This document shows positions 23,737 through 31,924 of a stretch of 64,000 nt of DNA, piece by piece (positions within the stretch are counted from its first letter, which is position 1; each line of letters opens with the position of its first letter). The stretch comes from J095 sp964517605 (lineage in GTDB: Bacteria; Chloroflexota; Anaerolineae; 4572-78; J111): assembly GCA_964517605.1 (NCBI GenBank), contig CAZFCE010000017.1:1-64000 (forward strand), given 5' to 3'. The position numbers and the translations under genes are program-made. The notes beneath the pieces are model-generated. The model was given only the letters and a program-made list of their open reading frames with translations, was not told where the DNA came from and did no database searches.

Positions 23737-25023
23737 ATGACCAACAACTCACTGGCAGGACTTTACAAATTATCACCGGCGGAACGCCGCCGCAAACTGG
23801 CCGAAGCCGCCGGCCTGAGCAACGCCGAACTCGACGCGCTCGATGCCGGGCTAACACCGGAACAGGCCGACGCCATGATCGAAAATGTGGTGGGCCGGTT
23901 TGTGCTGCCGCTGGGGCTGGCCACCAACTTTTTGATTAATGGCCGCGAAGTCGCCATCCCGCTGGCGGTTGAAGAACCCAGCATTGTGGCCGCCGTTAGT
24001 TACGCCGCCAAACTGGCCCGCGCCGCTGGCGGCTTTACCACCACCAGCAGCCAGCCGGTAATGATTGGCCAGGCGCAGCTATTAGATATTGACGATCTGG
24101 ACAGCGCCGCCGCCAAATTGATGGCCGCCCGCGCCGAAATTCTGGCTGCCGCCAACCGGCATCATCCCACCATTCAACAATTGGGTGGCGGGGCCAAAGA
24201 AATTGAATGCCGGTCTCTCCCCCACACTCCCGCCGGGCCGATGCTCATTTTGCACCTGCTGTACGATTGCCGCGACGCGATGGGCGCTAACGCCGTAAAC
24301 ACCGCCGTTGAAGCCATTGCCCCGCTGGTGGAACAAATTACCGGCGGGCGGGTAAACCTGCGCATCCTCTCCAACCTCACCGACCGCCGCACCGCCCGCG
24401 CCGAGTGCCTGATTGAAGCCAACCAGCTTGACCGCACCGGCGTGAACGGTGCGCCGGTAGCCGCCTCGATTTTTGAAGCCTGGGCCTTTGCCGCCGCCGA
24501 TCCCTACCGGGCGGCCACGCACAACAAAGGCATTATGAACGGCATTGATGCCGTAGCCATTGCCACCGGCAACGATTGGCGCGCCATCGAAGCCGGGGCG
24601 CACGCCTACGCCGCCCGCAATGGCCGGTACACCAGCCTCACCGATTGGTCGCTGGTAAAAGACGCCGCCGGGCAAATCACCCATCTGCGCGGCGTGCTGG
24701 AAATGCCGCTCAGCGTGGGCACGGTGGGCGGAGCCACCAAAGCGCACCCCACCGCCCGCGTTTGTATGAAAATTCTGGGCCAACCCAACGCCCGCCAACT
24801 GGCCGAAATTATGGCCGCGGTGGGGCTGGCGCAAAACCTGGCCGCCATCCGCGCTTTGGCCGCCGAAGGCATTCAGCAGGGGCATATGCGGCTGCACGCC
24901 CGGCAGGTGGCGCTGGCTGCCGGGGCGCAGGGCAGCCAGGTGCAACAAATTGCCAACCAACTGGCCGCCGAAGGCAACATCCGCGTAGAGCGCGCCAGAG
25001 AATTAGTTTCAACCGGCCAATAG
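23737..25023 (+). CDS. mvaA: Class II (degradative-type) HMG-CoA reductase
   Basis: 428 residues. It interconverts HMG-CoA and mevalonate with two NAD(P)H. The length and lack of a membrane anchor mark class II. Conserved sites: EEPSIVAAVSYAAK near residue 79 with the catalytic glutamate, GTVGGATKAHPTAR near 330, and GHMRLHARQVALAAGA near 382 with the catalytic histidine. It is the first gene of a four-gene run (reductase, synthase, thiolase, DUF35 protein) covering acetyl-CoA to mevalonate, so it probably works in the biosynthetic direction despite the 'degradative' family name. The cofactor preference cannot be read safely. A TAGAAT box at 23658-23663 may be the promoter -10, without a convincing -35. 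Confidence 0.94.
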   Translation: MTNNSLAGLYKLSPAERRRKLAEAAGLSNAELDALDAGLTPEQADAMIENVVGRFVLPLGLATNFLINGREVAIPLAVEEPSIVAAVSYAAKLARAAGGFTTTSSQPVMIGQAQLLDIDDLDSAAAKLMAARAEILAAANRHHPTIQQLGGGAKEIECRSLPHTPAGPMLILHLLYDCRDAMGANAVNTAVEAIAPLVEQITGGRVNLRILSNLTDRRTARAECLIEANQLDRTGVNGAPVAASIFEAWAFAAADPYRAATHNKGIMNGIDAVAIATGNDWRAIEAGAHAYAARNGRYTSLTDWSLVKDAAGQITHLRGVLEMPLSVGTVGGATKAHPTARVCMKILGQPNARQLAEIMAAVGLAQNLAAIRALAAEGIQQGHMRLHARQVALAAGAQGSQVQQIANQLAAEGNIRVERARELVSTGQ

Positions 25024-25070
25024 CCGAATTTGTTATTCGCCATTCACTCCAGAAGGAGCAGTAATCCGTT

Positions 25071-26126
25071 ATGACCTTGATGAAACCACTTATTGACACC
25101 GGAATTGTGGGCTACGGCGTTTACATCCCCCAATACCGGCTGCCCGCCCGCGAAGTAGCGCGGGTGTGGACAAACGGCACCGGCGGCGTGCCCATCAAAG
25201 AAAAAGCTGTTTCCGGGCCGGATGAAGATGCCATGACCATTGGGCTGGAGGCCGCCCGCAACGCGCTGGCCCGCGCCCAAATCAATCCCGCCGAAATTGG
25301 CGCGGTGTGGGTGGGCAGCGAAAGCCACCCCTACGCCGTAAAACCTACCAGCACCATTATTGCCGAAGCGATTGGCGCTACCCCGGCCACGCTGGGCGCA
25401 GACTGGGAGTTTGCCTGCAAAGCCGGCTCAGAAACGGTGCAGGGCTGTATTGGTATGGTGGGCAGCGGCATGGTTAAATACGGGCTGGGCATCGGCGCAG
25501 ATACGGCCCAGGGCCGCCCTGGCGACGCGCTGGAATACACCGCCGCCGCCGGTGGGGCCGCCTACGTGGTGGGCCGCGCCGAGGAAAGCCTGGCTATTTT
25601 TGAGGCCACCTATTCGCACGTAACCGACACGCCCGATTTTTGGCGGCGGCCCACCACTCACTACCCCAGCCACGGCCAGCGCTTTACCGGCGAACCGGCC
25701 TATTTTGAACACATCACTTCTGCGGCCAAAACCATGCTGGCCGAACTGGGCCGCACCGCCAAAGATTATACTTACGTGGTGCTGCATCAGCCCAACCAAA
25801 AATTCCCGGAACGCGAAGCCGCCATGCTGGGTTTTAAAAAGGAGCAGTGGGTTACCGGCCTGCTATCGCCGGTGATTGGCAACACCTACGCCGGGGCCAG
25901 TTTGGTGGGCCTCACCGCCGTGCTGGATATTGCCCAACCCGGCGACAAAATCCTGTGCGTGTCGTTTGGCTCCGGCGCGGGCAGCGATGCCTTTTCACTG
26001 GTGGCCACGCCAGCCATCACCCAGCGGCAGCGGTTAGCGCCCACCACGCAGCAGTACATTAACCGCCGGGTAGAAATTGACTACGCGCTGTACGTGCGTT
26101 ACCGCAAAAAATTGCAAATGCACTAG
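25071..26126 (+). CDS. Hydroxymethylglutaryl-CoA synthase, archaeal type
   Basis: 351 residues. It condenses acetyl-CoA with acetoacetyl-CoA to HMG-CoA. The shorter length and sequence fit the archaeal-type branch of the thiolase fold, not the roughly 390-residue firmicute MvaS. Active-site features: Glu52 region (PDEDAMTIGLEAARN), nucleophile Cys116 in WEFACKAGSETVQG, and His239 in VVLHQPNQKFP. AAGGAG lies 11 bases before the ATG. The gene follows the reductase by 47 bp and is followed by a thiolase 9 bp later and a DUF35 protein, the same trio that forms a physical complex in methanogens. Confidence 0.92.
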   Translation: MTLMKPLIDTGIVGYGVYIPQYRLPAREVARVWTNGTGGVPIKEKAVSGPDEDAMTIGLEAARNALARAQINPAEIGAVWVGSESHPYAVKPTSTIIAEAIGATPATLGADWEFACKAGSETVQGCIGMVGSGMVKYGLGIGADTAQGRPGDALEYTAAAGGAAYVVGRAEESLAIFEATYSHVTDTPDFWRRPTTHYPSHGQRFTGEPAYFEHITSAAKTMLAELGRTAKDYTYVVLHQPNQKFPEREAAMLGFKKEQWVTGLLSPVIGNTYAGASLVGLTAVLDIAQPGDKILCVSFGSGAGSDAFSLVATPAITQRQRLAPTTQQYINRRVEIDYALYVRYRKKLQMH

Positions 26127-26135
26127 GAGATCACC

Positions 26136-27293
26136 TTGAGAGACGTATCAATTATTGGAATTGGACAAACCCCTGTGGGCGAACACTGGAGCCGCAGCCT
26201 GCGCCACCTGGCGTATGACGCGCTCAAAGCCGCCATGCGCGATGCTAACGTGGAACGCGCCGACGCCCTGTACGTGGGCAACATGCTATCGGGCGAAATT
26301 TCCGGGCAGGCTCACCTGGGGGCGCTGATTGCCGACTTTTCCGGGCTGCGCGGCATTGAAGCGGTTAAAGTAGAGGCCGCCTGCGCCAGCGCCGCCGCCG
26401 CCTTTCGGCAGGCGTACATTGCCGTGGCCAGCGGCTTGCAGGATATAGTGATTGCCCTCGGCGTGGAAAAAATGACCGATGACGTGGGCAGCAAAATCAC
26501 TTCCGGGTTGGCCTCTGCCGCCGATGCCGACTACGAGGTTATTCACGGCATCAGCTTTGTGGCCCTCAACGCGCTGATTATGCAGCGCTACATGCACGAA
26601 TATAATGTTTCCCGGCAGGATTTTGCCGATTTTGCCATTACCGCTCACGCCAACGCCGCCGGCAACCCCAACGCCCGCTTTCCAGAGCCGGTAAGCCGCG
26701 AAGCCTTTGTAAAATCGGCAATGGTGGCCAGCCCCATTTGCCTGCTTGATGCCAGCCCGATGGCCGACGGAGCCGCCGCCGTGATTTTGTGTCCCACCGA
26801 ACAGGCTCGCGAGTTTACCAACAACGCCATCCGCGTAGGCGGCAGCGCCCTGGCCACCGACAGCCTGAGCGTACACGACCGGCGCGACCCGTTGTGGCTG
26901 CAAGCCGCCGAAGATTCGGCCCGCAAAGCCTACCGGCAAGCCGGCGTTGGCCCGCGCGACATAGACTTTTTTGAATTGCACGATGCCTTTACCATTATGG
27001 CCGCCCTCAGCCTGGAAGCCGCCGGTTTTGCCGAGCGCGGCCAGGGCACCCGGCTGGCCAGCGACGGCGAAATCAGCCCCACCGGCAAAATTCCTATTTC
27101 CACACGCGGCGGGTTAAAGGCGCGCGGGCATCCGGTGGGCGCAACCGGCCTGTACCAAATTGTCGAAGCGGTGCAACAGCTTCGTGGCCAGGCCGGCGCC
27201 AACCAGATTGCCAACGCCCGCGTGGGTATGACTCAAAATATTGGTGGCAGCGGAGCCACTATTGTTACCCATATTTTTGAGCGGCTCAATTAA
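26136..27293 (+). CDS. Thiolase family protein, archaeal-type acetyl-CoA acetyltransferase
   Basis: 385 residues with a TTG start preceded by AGGAGATCACC, 9 bp after the HMG-CoA synthase. It belongs to the SCP2-thiolase-like/archaeal thiolase group. The acyl-cysteine is Cys83 in EAACASAAAAF, the histidine lies in FFELHDAFTIM, and the C-terminal GGLKARGHPVGATG carries the second histidine. The C-terminal cysteine loop of classical biosynthetic thiolases (CASGMQ-type at the N-terminus, CxGGG at the C-terminus) is replaced by TQNIGGSGATIV. The expected reaction is two acetyl-CoA to acetoacetyl-CoA, pulled forward by immediate use in HMG-CoA synthase. Confidence 0.9.
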   Translation: MRDVSIIGIGQTPVGEHWSRSLRHLAYDALKAAMRDANVERADALYVGNMLSGEISGQAHLGALIADFSGLRGIEAVKVEAACASAAAAFRQAYIAVASGLQDIVIALGVEKMTDDVGSKITSGLASAADADYEVIHGISFVALNALIMQRYMHEYNVSRQDFADFAITAHANAAGNPNARFPEPVSREAFVKSAMVASPICLLDASPMADGAAAVILCPTEQAREFTNNAIRVGGSALATDSLSVHDRRDPLWLQAAEDSARKAYRQAGVGPRDIDFFELHDAFTIMAALSLEAAGFAERGQGTRLASDGEISPTGKIPISTRGGLKARGHPVGATGLYQIVEAVQQLRGQAGANQIANARVGMTQNIGGSGATIVTHIFERLN

Positions 27294-27345
27294 CGCGCCA
27301 CGCTCAAACCACAAACCGCACATATTCTATTAAGGAGAACCTATT

Positions 27346-27762
27346 ATGACCATCGAAATTGCTCGACACTGGAGATTAAACCCGCAACGTTACCAATTGG
27401 TGGGCGAAGTTTGCCCCGAATGCGGCCACAAAATGTTTCCGCCCCGCGATGTATGCCCGGAATGCGCCGACGCCTCGCGCCAGCCGGAGTTTAAATTCAG
27501 CGGGCGCGGCGAAGTGTTCTCATTCAGCACCGTGTACAACGCGCCCGAAGGCTACGAAGAATCCGCGCCGTACACCGTGGCGCTGGTAAAACTGGAAGAA
27601 GGGCCGCTAATCACCGCCCAACTCACCGATGTAAAAAATGATGACGTGGCCATTGGCTTGCCGGTTGAAATGACCACCCGCAAAATTACCACTCAGGGCG
27701 ACGAAGGGCTGATTATTTACGGCTACAAATTTCGCCCGCGGCTGGTAACGGCGGCGGTGTAA
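27346..27762 (+). CDS. DUF35 zinc-ribbon OB-fold protein (thiolase/HMG-CoA synthase partner)
   Basis: 138 residues. A rubredoxin-like zinc ribbon comes first (Cys23, Cys26, Cys37, Cys40; CPECGHKMFPPRDVCPEC), then an OB fold (GRGEVFSFSTVYNAPEGYEE). Proteins of this family bridge the archaeal thiolase and HMG-CoA synthase and help pass acetoacetyl-CoA between them; this is known from a methanogen complex. Its place as the last gene of the run, 52 bp after the thiolase with GGAG upstream, fits that role. A strong terminator follows. Confidence 0.9.
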   Translation: MTIEIARHWRLNPQRYQLVGEVCPECGHKMFPPRDVCPECADASRQPEFKFSGRGEVFSFSTVYNAPEGYEESAPYTVALVKLEEGPLITAQLTDVKNDDVAIGLPVEMTTRKITTQGDEGLIIYGYKFRPRLVTAAV

Positions 27763-27828
27763 TCGTCACAATTCAATCGGCGGGCGCTCAATGGCGAGCC
27801 ACACCGTAACCCTCAATTTGCAATCCGG

Positions 27829-27863
27829 GCGATGGCCGGCGCTGGCTGGCCATCGCTTTTTTT
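27829..27863 (+). terminator. Intrinsic terminator after the mevalonate block
   Basis: A nine-base-pair GC-rich stem (GCGATGGCC with GGCCATCGC) with a ten-base loop is followed by a run of seven T. Confidence 0.9.
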
Positions 27864-27886
27864 ATTTGGCCGGCGGTTAAACCGTT

Positions 27887-27915
27887 TTGCCAATTGTCGG
27901 GCCAAATGCTAGAAT
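27887..27915 (+). promoter_or_regulatory. Promoter for the GNAT gene
   Basis: TTGCCA, a 17-base spacer and TAGAAT end 32 bases before the ATG at 27948. Confidence 0.6.
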
Positions 27916-27947
27916 CGGTAACACTTAACCCTACTCTGGATTGAACC

Positions 27948-28478
27948 ATGCAAATTTTCCCGGCTGAACTGGCGGACCTTAACCAATGTACCCTGATTAA
28001 CGGTAACTACACCACCGATTACGTGTGGCAAATGCAAACCCAAAGCGCCGGCACCAAAATTGATATCCGCTTTGATCGCGTCCGGCTGCCGCGCCCCATG
28101 CAGGTAACGTACCCCCGCCACGCCGATGAACTACGGGAACACTGGGAGCAGGAAAACTGCTTTCTGGTGGCGCGAAACCTGCAAGATCAGGTGGTTGGGT
28201 TTATTGATGCGCAGCCGCAACCGTGGCAAAATTTGTTATGGGTGCAAAATTTGGTGGTTGAAAAACAATACCGGCGGCAGGGTTACGCCACCGCCTTGAT
28301 CAAGGCGGCCTGGCGCTGGGCGCAAAAAGCCAATTTGCCCCAGCTTATGGTTGAAATGCAAACCAAAAATTATCCGGCAATTGCTCTGGCCCAAAAACTT
28401 GGCTTTCAGTTTTGCGGGTACAACGAGCATTATTACCCCAACGGCGATATTACCCTCTATTTTTATTTGATGGTTTAG
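27948..28478 (+). CDS. GNAT family N-acetyltransferase
   Basis: 176 residues. The GNAT core has the acetyl-CoA pyrophosphate loop in NLVVEKQYRRQGYATALIKAAW (Q/R-x-x-G-x-A/G form), followed by helix and strand ending AIALAQKLGFQFCGYNEHYY. Full length for the family. The substrate is unknown; the family covers small molecules, antibiotics and protein N-termini or lysines. The N-terminal half is not recognisable beyond the fold. It has its own promoter and is followed 40 bp later by the membrane sensor gene, possibly in one transcript. Confidence 0.82.
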   Translation: MQIFPAELADLNQCTLINGNYTTDYVWQMQTQSAGTKIDIRFDRVRLPRPMQVTYPRHADELREHWEQENCFLVARNLQDQVVGFIDAQPQPWQNLLWVQNLVVEKQYRRQGYATALIKAAWRWAQKANLPQLMVEMQTKNYPAIALAQKLGFQFCGYNEHYYPNGDITLYFYLMV

Positions 28479-28518
28479 CCGGTTCTGCCGCCGGACTGCG
28501 CCGCCCCCACCGATTATT

Positions 28519-30459
28519 ATGGACGCTATTTTAGCCAATCCCCTGGTAATTTTTATCCGCCTGAACGAAGTTATCTCTTCCGCTATTACTATTTTGGCGT
28601 TTTCGCTGTTTGTGTACACCTTTACCTCCAACCTGAAAAACCCGGTGGGGCGCAGTTTTGCGGTGCTGCTGGCCTGTATGTGTTTTACTTACGCCGGCGA
28701 TGTGGCCCTGTTTAAGGTGGATACGCTGGCGGCGGCCATCCCCTGGCTTAAGTTTCAGTGGATTGGCATTGCCTTTATCCCGGCGGCCTATCTGCATTTT
28801 GCCGATGCCCTGCTCCGGCTGACCAACGCCGTTTCCTCGCGCCGCCGGTTTACGGTGATGCTGGCCTATTTTTTTGGGCTGCTGTTGCTGTTGCTGGCGG
28901 TGCAAACCGAAGCGCTGGTGCATAACCCGTTTTATTCGCCGGGCATTACCCAATTTAGAGCCGGGCCGTTTTTTTGGGTGTTTTCGATGTACTTCTTCAC
29001 CACCCTGATTTGGGGCGCGTACAAAATTTACCGCGCCCGGATGCGCTGTTTAACCTCGGTTTTGCGCCGCCGGATGACGTATCTGGCGGTATCGTTTGCC
29101 GCACCGGCGCTGGGCGTTTACCCGTACATGCTAATTGCCAACAGTTCGGCAGATCTGCCGCCGATGTTGCTGTTTGTGGTGCTGCTGCTGGTAAACGTCG
29201 GTATCGCCTTAATGCTGATTGTCATGGCCTACAGCGTTATCTCGTTTGGGGCCATCCAGCCGGAGCGAGTGGTTAAGCACAACCTGGTTCACTTTTTGTT
29301 GCGCGGGCCGCTGGTGGCCGCGCTGGTGATTTCTATTTTGCAGGCGCTCCCCAAACACGACCGGTTTATGGGCCTGCCCCGCGAAATGGTGATTGCCGTT
29401 TCGATTGTGACCGTGGTGATAATGCTGCAATTTGTCATCAATTTGGCCAAGCCGGCCATTGATAGCCTGATTTTTTACAAAGACCGCCAGGAAGTGGCCT
29501 GGATTACCGAGTTGGACCGCCGCCTGCTGACCACCACCGACTTGCAGCAGGCGCTTGAGAGCATCCTCACCACCATGTGCGAGGTGCTGCGGGTGCGCAC
29601 CGGTTTTGTGTACAACCTGGCGGCGTCGCAGGGGCCGCGCCTGGAAACGCAGGTTGGCTCCACCACCAGCATCGAAACCGCCCTGGCCGAACTGGATGTG
29701 CCGCAACTCATTGAAAACCAAAACGGCCACGGCCGGCATCATTTTATTATTCAGAACAATTTTTGGTTTGTGATTTTAAAAAACAAATCCCGCGACCGGT
29801 CGCTGGGATTGTTGGGCGTAAAAGCCAGGGCCGAAACCTACGATTTATCGGCGCGGGAAGAGGATTTGGTGGAGTTGCTCATTCAACAGGCCGAACAGGC
29901 GCTGGAAGACCGGCGGCTGCAACAGGATATTTTTGCCACGCTCAAGCAGATTATCCCCGAAATTGACCGGGTGCAGCAATTCAGGCGGGCGGTGAGTTAC
30001 GCCGGCTCGCCCAACCTGGCCTCGCTGGATGAGGCCAGCCCCATCAATGAAACGGATTTTACCCAGATGGTGCGCGACGCGCTCAGCCATTACTGGGGCG
30101 GCCCCAAACTCACCCGCAGCCCGCTCATCAATTTAAATGTGGTGCAGGATGCGCTCCCGGCCCACGAAGGCAACTCGGCCAAGGCGCTGCGCTCGGTGCT
30201 CACCGAGGCCATAGAAAAACAGCGCCCCGAAGGGGAGCGCCGTTTAACTGCCGCCGAATGGCTGATTTATAACATTCTTGAGCTAAAGTTTGTGCAGGGG
30301 TTACGCGTGCGCGATGTGGCCCAACGCCTGTCTATGAGCGAGGCCGACCTGTACCGCAAGCAACGGCTGGCGGTGGAAGAGGTGGCCCGCACCCTCAGCG
30401 AGATGGAAGCCAAAGGCCGCACCGAGGAAGCCAACAACTATCTGGCCCCCATCCCCTGA
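28519..30459 (+). CDS. Membrane protein with GAF-like region and C-terminal helix-turn-helix-like end
   Basis: 646 residues. Residues 1-310 hold about eight membrane segments like the N-terminal sensor part of some histidine kinases (VISFGAIQPERVVKHNLVH after the last helices). Residues about 320-470 look like a GAF domain (ELDRRLLTTTDLQQALESILTT). No HisKA or ATPase motifs are found. Instead the C-terminal 150 residues end in a predicted helix-turn-helix segment, LRVRDVAQRLSMSEADLYRK (about 594-613), after an acidic loop. This suggests a membrane-bound transcription regulator or an adaptor, but DNA binding is inferred only from the short segment. It converges on the transporter operon; a palindrome lies between. 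Confidence 0.6.
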   Translation: MDAILANPLVIFIRLNEVISSAITILAFSLFVYTFTSNLKNPVGRSFAVLLACMCFTYAGDVALFKVDTLAAAIPWLKFQWIGIAFIPAAYLHFADALLRLTNAVSSRRRFTVMLAYFFGLLLLLLAVQTEALVHNPFYSPGITQFRAGPFFWVFSMYFFTTLIWGAYKIYRARMRCLTSVLRRRMTYLAVSFAAPALGVYPYMLIANSSADLPPMLLFVVLLLVNVGIALMLIVMAYSVISFGAIQPERVVKHNLVHFLLRGPLVAALVISILQALPKHDRFMGLPREMVIAVSIVTVVIMLQFVINLAKPAIDSLIFYKDRQEVAWITELDRRLLTTTDLQQALESILTTMCEVLRVRTGFVYNLAASQGPRLETQVGSTTSIETALAELDVPQLIENQNGHGRHHFIIQNNFWFVILKNKSRDRSLGLLGVKARAETYDLSAREEDLVELLIQQAEQALEDRRLQQDIFATLKQIIPEIDRVQQFRRAVSYAGSPNLASLDEASPINETDFTQMVRDALSHYWGGPKLTRSPLINLNVVQDALPAHEGNSAKALRSVLTEAIEKQRPEGERRLTAAEWLIYNILELKFVQGLRVRDVAQRLSMSEADLYRKQRLAVEEVARTLSEMEAKGRTEEANNYLAPIP

Positions 30460-30471
30460 ATGAACGAATTT

Positions 30472-30515
30472 GCGAATGGCGAGTAAGCGAATAAATTCGC
30501 AAATTCGCCATTCGC
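30472..30515. repeat. Inverted repeat of CGAAT units between convergent genes
   Basis: The arms GCGAATGGCGA (30472-30482) and TCGCCATTCGC (30505-30515) match perfectly, with a smaller inverted pair inside the loop. It lies just past the membrane GAF protein stop and just before the end of the permease gene, so it may act as a terminator for both. The unit words recur elsewhere in the window. Confidence 0.65.
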
Positions 30516-30527
30516 TGCTTCGCGGGG

Positions 30528-31913
30528 TCAATCCTTTTCGTAGGGTTTGCCGTCGGCGGCGGGCGGAATAGCCCGGCCAATAACGCCCGCCAGCACCACC
30601 ATTGTTACCAAATACGGAGCCATCAGCAAAAACTCGCTGGGAATGGGCACCTGGTCAATGCCCAGCCCTTGCAGCTTCACCTGCAAGGCATCGGCAAAGC
30701 CAAAAATCAACGATGCGCCAAACGCGCCCAGCGGCGTGTACTTGCCAAAAATCATTGCCGCCAGCCCAATAAAGCCCTTGCCGGCGGTCATCACCTCATC
30801 AAACCGGCCCACCGAGCCGATGGTAAAGTACGAGCCGCCCAAACCGGCCAGCATCCCGCCTAAAATTACGTTGATGTACCGCATTTTGAACACGTTAATC
30901 CCCAACGTGTCGGCGGCTTTGGGGTGCTCGCCCACGGCAATGGTGCGCAGCCCCCACCGGCTGTAAAACAGCATCACGTGGATGACAATCACCAGCGCAA
31001 ATAAAATGTAAAGGATCAGGTTGTTCTCAAACAGCAGCGGGCCAATAATGGGGATGCTCGACACGCCGGGGATGGGCAGCCGCTTAAAGGTGCCGCTGCT
31101 GTTGAGCGCCTGCGTAGTTTGCAAAAAACGCTGGCTTAAAAAGCTGGTAAAGCCCACCGAAAAAATATTAATCACCGTGCCGCTCACAATCTGGTCAACT
31201 TTAAAGTTGATGGATAACCAGGCGTGAAACGCCGCCAGCACGCCGCCGGTTAACATGCCCGCCGCCAGCCCCAACAGCAGGTACCAGGGCAAAGCTTCGT
31301 GCAGGTTGTGCTGATCCAGCGTTTGACCAATGCTCACCAGCCACGCCGGGAAAAGCGGCTGGTTAGAAAGTTTGTCCACCGCCGCGTAATTGCGAAAAAT
31401 ACTGGCCACCAGCACCGACGACATGGCCGCGCTGAGCATTAACCCTTCGATGGCGATGTTCACCACCCCGGTGCGCTCGCACAACAGGCCGCTAAAAGCG
31501 GCAAAGGCAATGGGCGTGGCCCGCAGCAGCGACGCCGAAAACATGCCCAGCAGGTTCATTGAAGCGCCCCGTGCCGCCCACACCAAAAAGGCAAACACAA
31601 AAATCAGCGACACCGCCAGTAAAATCAGGTTAACCCGTTTAAACCCTTTGGCCAGTTGCCAGCCGCCCAAAAACGCCGAAATAATCGCCAGCGCCCACAG
31701 CGTGGTTTGGGTGGGCAGCGCCCAATCGCCAAGTTGCGGCGCGTTGGTTTGCGCGCCGGGATTCAGGCCAAACGTGGTGGTCATTTCGGCGGTGGAGTTA
31801 AAGGCAAATAAAATCAAAATGGCAAAGGCCACCACCATAAAAAATACGCCCATACCCAGATTGCGTTTTTCTTTGATGCCGGAAATTGAAGCCGATAATG
31901 CTGCTGTACTCAT
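30528..31913 (-). CDS. ABC transporter permease, nucleoside (YufQ/NupQ-like) type
   Basis: 461 residues from the ATG at 31913; GGAGG lies six bases upstream. It is an inner-membrane permease of the BMP/YufOPQ family, related to the RbsC-type permeases. The conserved core includes FAAFSGLLCERTGVVNIAIEGLMLSAAM and GEHPKAADTLGINVFKMRY, the latter probably the ATPase-coupling loop. An N-terminal extension of about 110 residues adds extra membrane segments before the core. It is the last gene of the transporter operon, 11 bp after its partner permease. Known YufOPQ-type systems carry purine and other nucleosides; the substrate here is inferred. Confidence 0.88.
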   Translation of the reverse strand: MSTAALSASISGIKEKRNLGMGVFFMVVAFAILILFAFNSTAEMTTTFGLNPGAQTNAPQLGDWALPTQTTLWALAIISAFLGGWQLAKGFKRVNLILLAVSLIFVFAFLVWAARGASMNLLGMFSASLLRATPIAFAAFSGLLCERTGVVNIAIEGLMLSAAMSSVLVASIFRNYAAVDKLSNQPLFPAWLVSIGQTLDQHNLHEALPWYLLLGLAAGMLTGGVLAAFHAWLSINFKVDQIVSGTVINIFSVGFTSFLSQRFLQTTQALNSSGTFKRLPIPGVSSIPIIGPLLFENNLILYILFALVIVIHVMLFYSRWGLRTIAVGEHPKAADTLGINVFKMRYINVILGGMLAGLGGSYFTIGSVGRFDEVMTAGKGFIGLAAMIFGKYTPLGAFGASLIFGFADALQVKLQGLGIDQVPIPSEFLLMAPYLVTMVVLAGVIGRAIPPAADGKPYEKD

Positions 31914-31924
31914 CAATTACCTCC

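Noticed and set aside
24082..24960. 292-codon open frame antisense to HMG-CoA reductase
   Set aside because: Shadow of a strongly conserved enzyme; composition typical of antisense frames.
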